From LMUY01 sp964245495 (GTDB taxonomy: Bacteria; Pseudomonadota; Alphaproteobacteria; Acetobacterales; Acetobacteraceae), in contig CAXTNC010000056.1 in NCBI GenBank assembly GCA_964245495.1, forward strand, positions 1 to 16,920: DNA of 16,920 bases, read 5' to 3'. Below, piece after piece: positions 14,822-16,920 of the stretch (positions are counted from its first letter, which is position 1; each line of letters opens with the position of its first letter). The notes under the pieces were generated by a model. It was not told the DNA's origin. It did not search any database and worked only from the letters and a program-made list of their open reading frames with translations. The translations under genes were made by a program, and so were the position numbers.

Positions 14822-16291
14822 TCAGCTCCGTCCGTAGGTGTCCTCGATCCGCACGATGTCGTCCTCGCCAAGGTAGGCGCCGGACTGCACCTCGATCAGC
14901 GTCAGCGGGATGCGCCCCGGGTTCTCCAGCCGATGCACGGTGCCGAGCGGCAGGTAGATGCTTTCGTTTTCCCGCACCATCACTTCCTCGCCGTCCCGCG
15001 TGACGACCGCGGTGCCGTTCACCACCACCCAGTGCTCGGCGCGGTGATAGTGCCGCTGCAGGCTGAGCTTGTGGCCCGGCGTCACCAGGATGCGCTTGAC
15101 CTGGAAGCGGTCGCCGCGGATCAGGCTCTCGTAGAAGCCCCAAGGCCGGTACACGCGGTTGTGCGCCACCGCCTCGTGGCGGCCGGCGGCCTTCAAGCGG
15201 TCCACCACCTTCTTCACGTCCTGCGCGCGGTCCCGGTGCATGGCCAGCACCGCGTCCTCCGTCACCACCACCACCGCGTCCGTCAGCCCCACCACGGCCG
15301 TCATGATGCCGTCGCTGCGGGCGTAGCAGTGGGAGGAGCCTTCCAGCAGCACGTCCCCCACCGCCACGTTGCCGTCCGCGTCCTTGCCGCCCAGCTCCCA
15401 CAGCGCGCCCCAGGAGCCGACATCCGACCAGCGCAGCTCCGCCGGCACCACGGCGATGCGGCCCGTGCGCTCGGCCACCGCGTAGTCCAGGCTGATGCTC
15501 GGGCAGGCGGCGAAGGCGGCCGGCTGCAGCCGGATGAAGTCGAGGTCCCGCGTCGCGGCTTCCAGGGCGCGCCGCACCGCCGCCAGCACGTCCGGCGCGT
15601 GGACCTGCAATTCCTCGATCATCGTTTCCGCGGTGAACACGAACATGCCGGCGTTCCACAGCGCGCCCGAGGCCAGCAGCTTGGCCGCCCCGGCGGCATC
15701 CGGCTTCTCGATGAAGCGCGCCACGGCATGGACGCCGGGCGCACCTGCCACCGGGTCGCCCACCTCCATGTAGCCGTAGCCCGTTTCCGGCCCTGTCGGC
15801 CGCATCCCAAGGGTGACGATCCGCCCGGCGCGCGCGCCTGTCACTGCCCGAGCCAGGATGGCGTGCAGCGCAGGGAGGTCCTCGATGGCGGAGTCGGCCG
15901 CGGTCATCCAGATCACCGCCTGCGGGTCCGTCTGCGCCACCAGCAGGGCGGCGGCGGCGATGGCGGGGGCCGAGTTGCGGCCCATCGGCTCCAGCACGAT
16001 CCGTGCGTCCGCCACCCCGGCGTCCCGCAACTGCTCGGCCACCAGGAAACGGTGCTCATGGTTGCATACCACCACCGGCGGCGCGAAGCCGGGCGCCACG
16101 CCGCGCAGGGCGGTTTCCACGATCATCGACCGGTCATGGTTCAGCAGGCCCCAGAACTGCTTGGGGAAGCTTTCGCGCGAAACCGGCCACAGCCGGGTGC
16201 CGGAGCCGCCCGAAAGGATGACGGGAACGACGGCGCCGCCCGGGCTGCCAGCCGCGGCGGTCCAGTCCGGAGCTAAGGCGGGCACGTCCAT
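14822..16291 (-). CDS. manC: mannose-1-phosphate guanylyltransferase / mannose-6-phosphate isomerase
   Basis: Bifunctional enzyme (type II PMI-GMP) supplying GDP-mannose: the isomerase makes mannose-6-phosphate from fructose-6-phosphate and the transferase makes GDP-mannose from mannose-1-phosphate. The 489-residue product has the nucleotidyltransferase signature LSGGSGTRLWPVSRESFPKQ near 26-45, then FIEKPD, NAGMF and SDVGSWGALWE, and the C-terminal cupin isomerase domain with PGHKLSLQRHYHRAEHWVVV, ENESIYLPLGTVHRLENPG and YLGEDDIVRIEDTYGR. The segment at 129-138 (MTAADSAIED) replaces the usual LPADHxIxD, although the Asp is kept. ATG at 16291 is preceded by GAGGGGGAGG; the longer form from 16342 would overlap the upstream gene. 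Phosphomannomutase is not in the window. Confidence 0.95.
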   Translation of the reverse strand: MDVPALAPDWTAAAGSPGGAVVPVILSGGSGTRLWPVSRESFPKQFWGLLNHDRSMIVETALRGVAPGFAPPVVVCNHEHRFLVAEQLRDAGVADARIVLEPMGRNSAPAIAAAALLVAQTDPQAVIWMTAADSAIEDLPALHAILARAVTGARAGRIVTLGMRPTGPETGYGYMEVGDPVAGAPGVHAVARFIEKPDAAGAAKLLASGALWNAGMFVFTAETMIEELQVHAPDVLAAVRRALEAATRDLDFIRLQPAAFAACPSISLDYAVAERTGRIAVVPAELRWSDVGSWGALWELGGKDADGNVAVGDVLLEGSSHCYARSDGIMTAVVGLTDAVVVVTEDAVLAMHRDRAQDVKKVVDRLKAAGRHEAVAHNRVYRPWGFYESLIRGDRFQVKRILVTPGHKLSLQRHYHRAEHWVVVNGTAVVTRDGEEVMVRENESIYLPLGTVHRLENPGRIPLTLIEVQSGAYLGEDDIVRIEDTYGRS

Positions 16292-16295
16292 GGTC

Positions 16296-16919
16296 TCAAG
16301 CCTCCCCCTCGTGCCTAGCCCGCGACTGCCGGCCTTGTCCATCTCCGGCCGGGCAGGCGGCCTGCCCGAGCACCCAGCCTTCCCAGCGCTGCACCCATGG
16401 GTCGGCCGGCGCCGCGTCCGGCCGCGTCCCGTCCAGCACCGCCAAGACGCACAGCAGGCCGAGCAGGCTGTCGAACCGGTCCTCCCCGGCGGCGTCGGCC
16501 CCGAAGCCGTCCGTGAGCGCCGACCGCAACGCCAGGTCAGGTTTAGCGCGCAATCCTTTCAGGATGGTTTGCAACGGCCCCGCCAGCGCCGCCCGGTCCG
16601 CCTGGCGGCGCTTGCTGCCGTGCAGCCGCACCCCCAGCTGCCGCATCGCCTCCGCCGGGTAGGTTTCGGCCACCACGGCCCGGCCCGGCCGCAGCAGGGC
16701 GCGCAGCGGCCCGTCGAACGGCCACAGCGCGGGCGGGCAGGGGCCTGCCAGCGCGGGCAGCAGCATGTCCCGCCAGGCGGAGATCGCGGCCTTGCCCGAC
16801 TGGTTGGCGCCCAGCGTCCAGAACAGCGGCGCGCCGGCGGGACGTTCTGCGGTGGCGCGGTCGCACAGGCGGGACAACCCGGCAGCATCGCCCAGGCCGA
16901 GCGCGGAGGCGAGGGACAA
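16296..16919 (-). CDS. DUF429-like protein (5' partial)
   Basis: The gene begins beyond the right edge of the window; the 207 visible codons give its C-terminal part, and the codon at 16919 is not taken as a start. Recognisable parts are FWTLGANQSGKAAISAWRDM, LWPFDGPL, VVAETYPAEAMRQLGV, SKRRQADRA and a C-terminal EGWVLGQ. From memory these resemble the DUF429 family, predicted RNase H-like nucleases, but I cannot confirm the match without a profile search. No catalytic set is assigned. The tail after GQ is Arg/Gly/Ala-rich and unconserved. The stop lies 4 bases before the manC start, so the two are probably cotranscribed, though a link to nucleotide-sugar synthesis is not obvious. Confidence 0.55.
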   Translation of the reverse strand: MSLASALGLGDAAGLSRLCDRATAERPAGAPLFWTLGANQSGKAAISAWRDMLLPALAGPCPPALWPFDGPLRALLRPGRAVVAETYPAEAMRQLGVRLHGSKRRQADRAALAGPLQTILKGLRAKPDLALRSALTDGFGADAAGEDRFDSLLGLLCVLAVLDGTRPDAAPADPWVQRWEGWVLGQAACPAGDGQGRQSRARHEGEA

Positions 16920-16920
16920 C

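Noticed and set aside
13796..16276. An 826-codon open frame on the plus strand opposite manC and gmd
   Set aside because: It is antisense to two well-supported genes, its product is His/Gln/Arg-rich low complexity with no family motifs, and long antisense frames are expected at this GC content.

Overview
The window is very GC-rich, densely packed DNA with many GTG starts and 4-base gene overlaps. The gene order ffh-rpsP-rimM-trmD-rplS-leuC-leuD-leuB, an HpnL-like membrane protein and the protein sequences point to an alphaproteobacterium, most likely of the Acetobacteraceae/Rhodospirillales. That taxonomic placement is inference from gene content and order, not from a marker search.

Layout. 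(1) Plus strand, 2-3120: a four-gene MCE/Mla-type lipid ABC transporter operon made of permease (5' end cut by the window edge), ATPase, MCE substrate-binding protein and PqiC-like lipoprotein, all overlapping or abutting. (2) Plus, 3200-3682: a secreted Gln-rich protein built on an 11-residue repeat. (3) 3683-4016: non-coding DNA with two possible hairpins. (4) Minus, 10791 down to 4017: a long housekeeping run of SRP54 (ffh), ribosomal protein S16, RimM, TrmD, ribosomal protein L19, then leuC-leuD-leuB and a tRNA-Arg(ACG). (5) Plus, 10975-11847: a small secreted Arg/His/Tyr-rich protein and a PAP2-family phosphatase, divergent from ffh. (6) Minus, from the right edge down to 11881: a partial DUF429-like protein, then manC, gmd and rmd (a GDP-D-rhamnose pathway), then an HpnL-like multi-spanning membrane protein.

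How the parts work together. The first operon should move phospholipids between the inner and outer membranes. The central block couples ribosome and tRNA maturation and protein targeting to leucine synthesis on one strand, with a structured 114-base gap in front of leuC where expression could be split. The right-hand block supplies GDP-mannose and turns it into GDP-D-rhamnose for a surface polysaccharide, with a possible lipid-handling membrane protein at its end. Much of the window therefore concerns the cell envelope.

No CRISPR array, insertion sequence, phage gene or defence system was seen. The least-explained items are the 11-residue-repeat protein, the basic secreted protein, the divergent ManC active-site segment and the hairpin before leuC. 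I found no convincing undescribed system.
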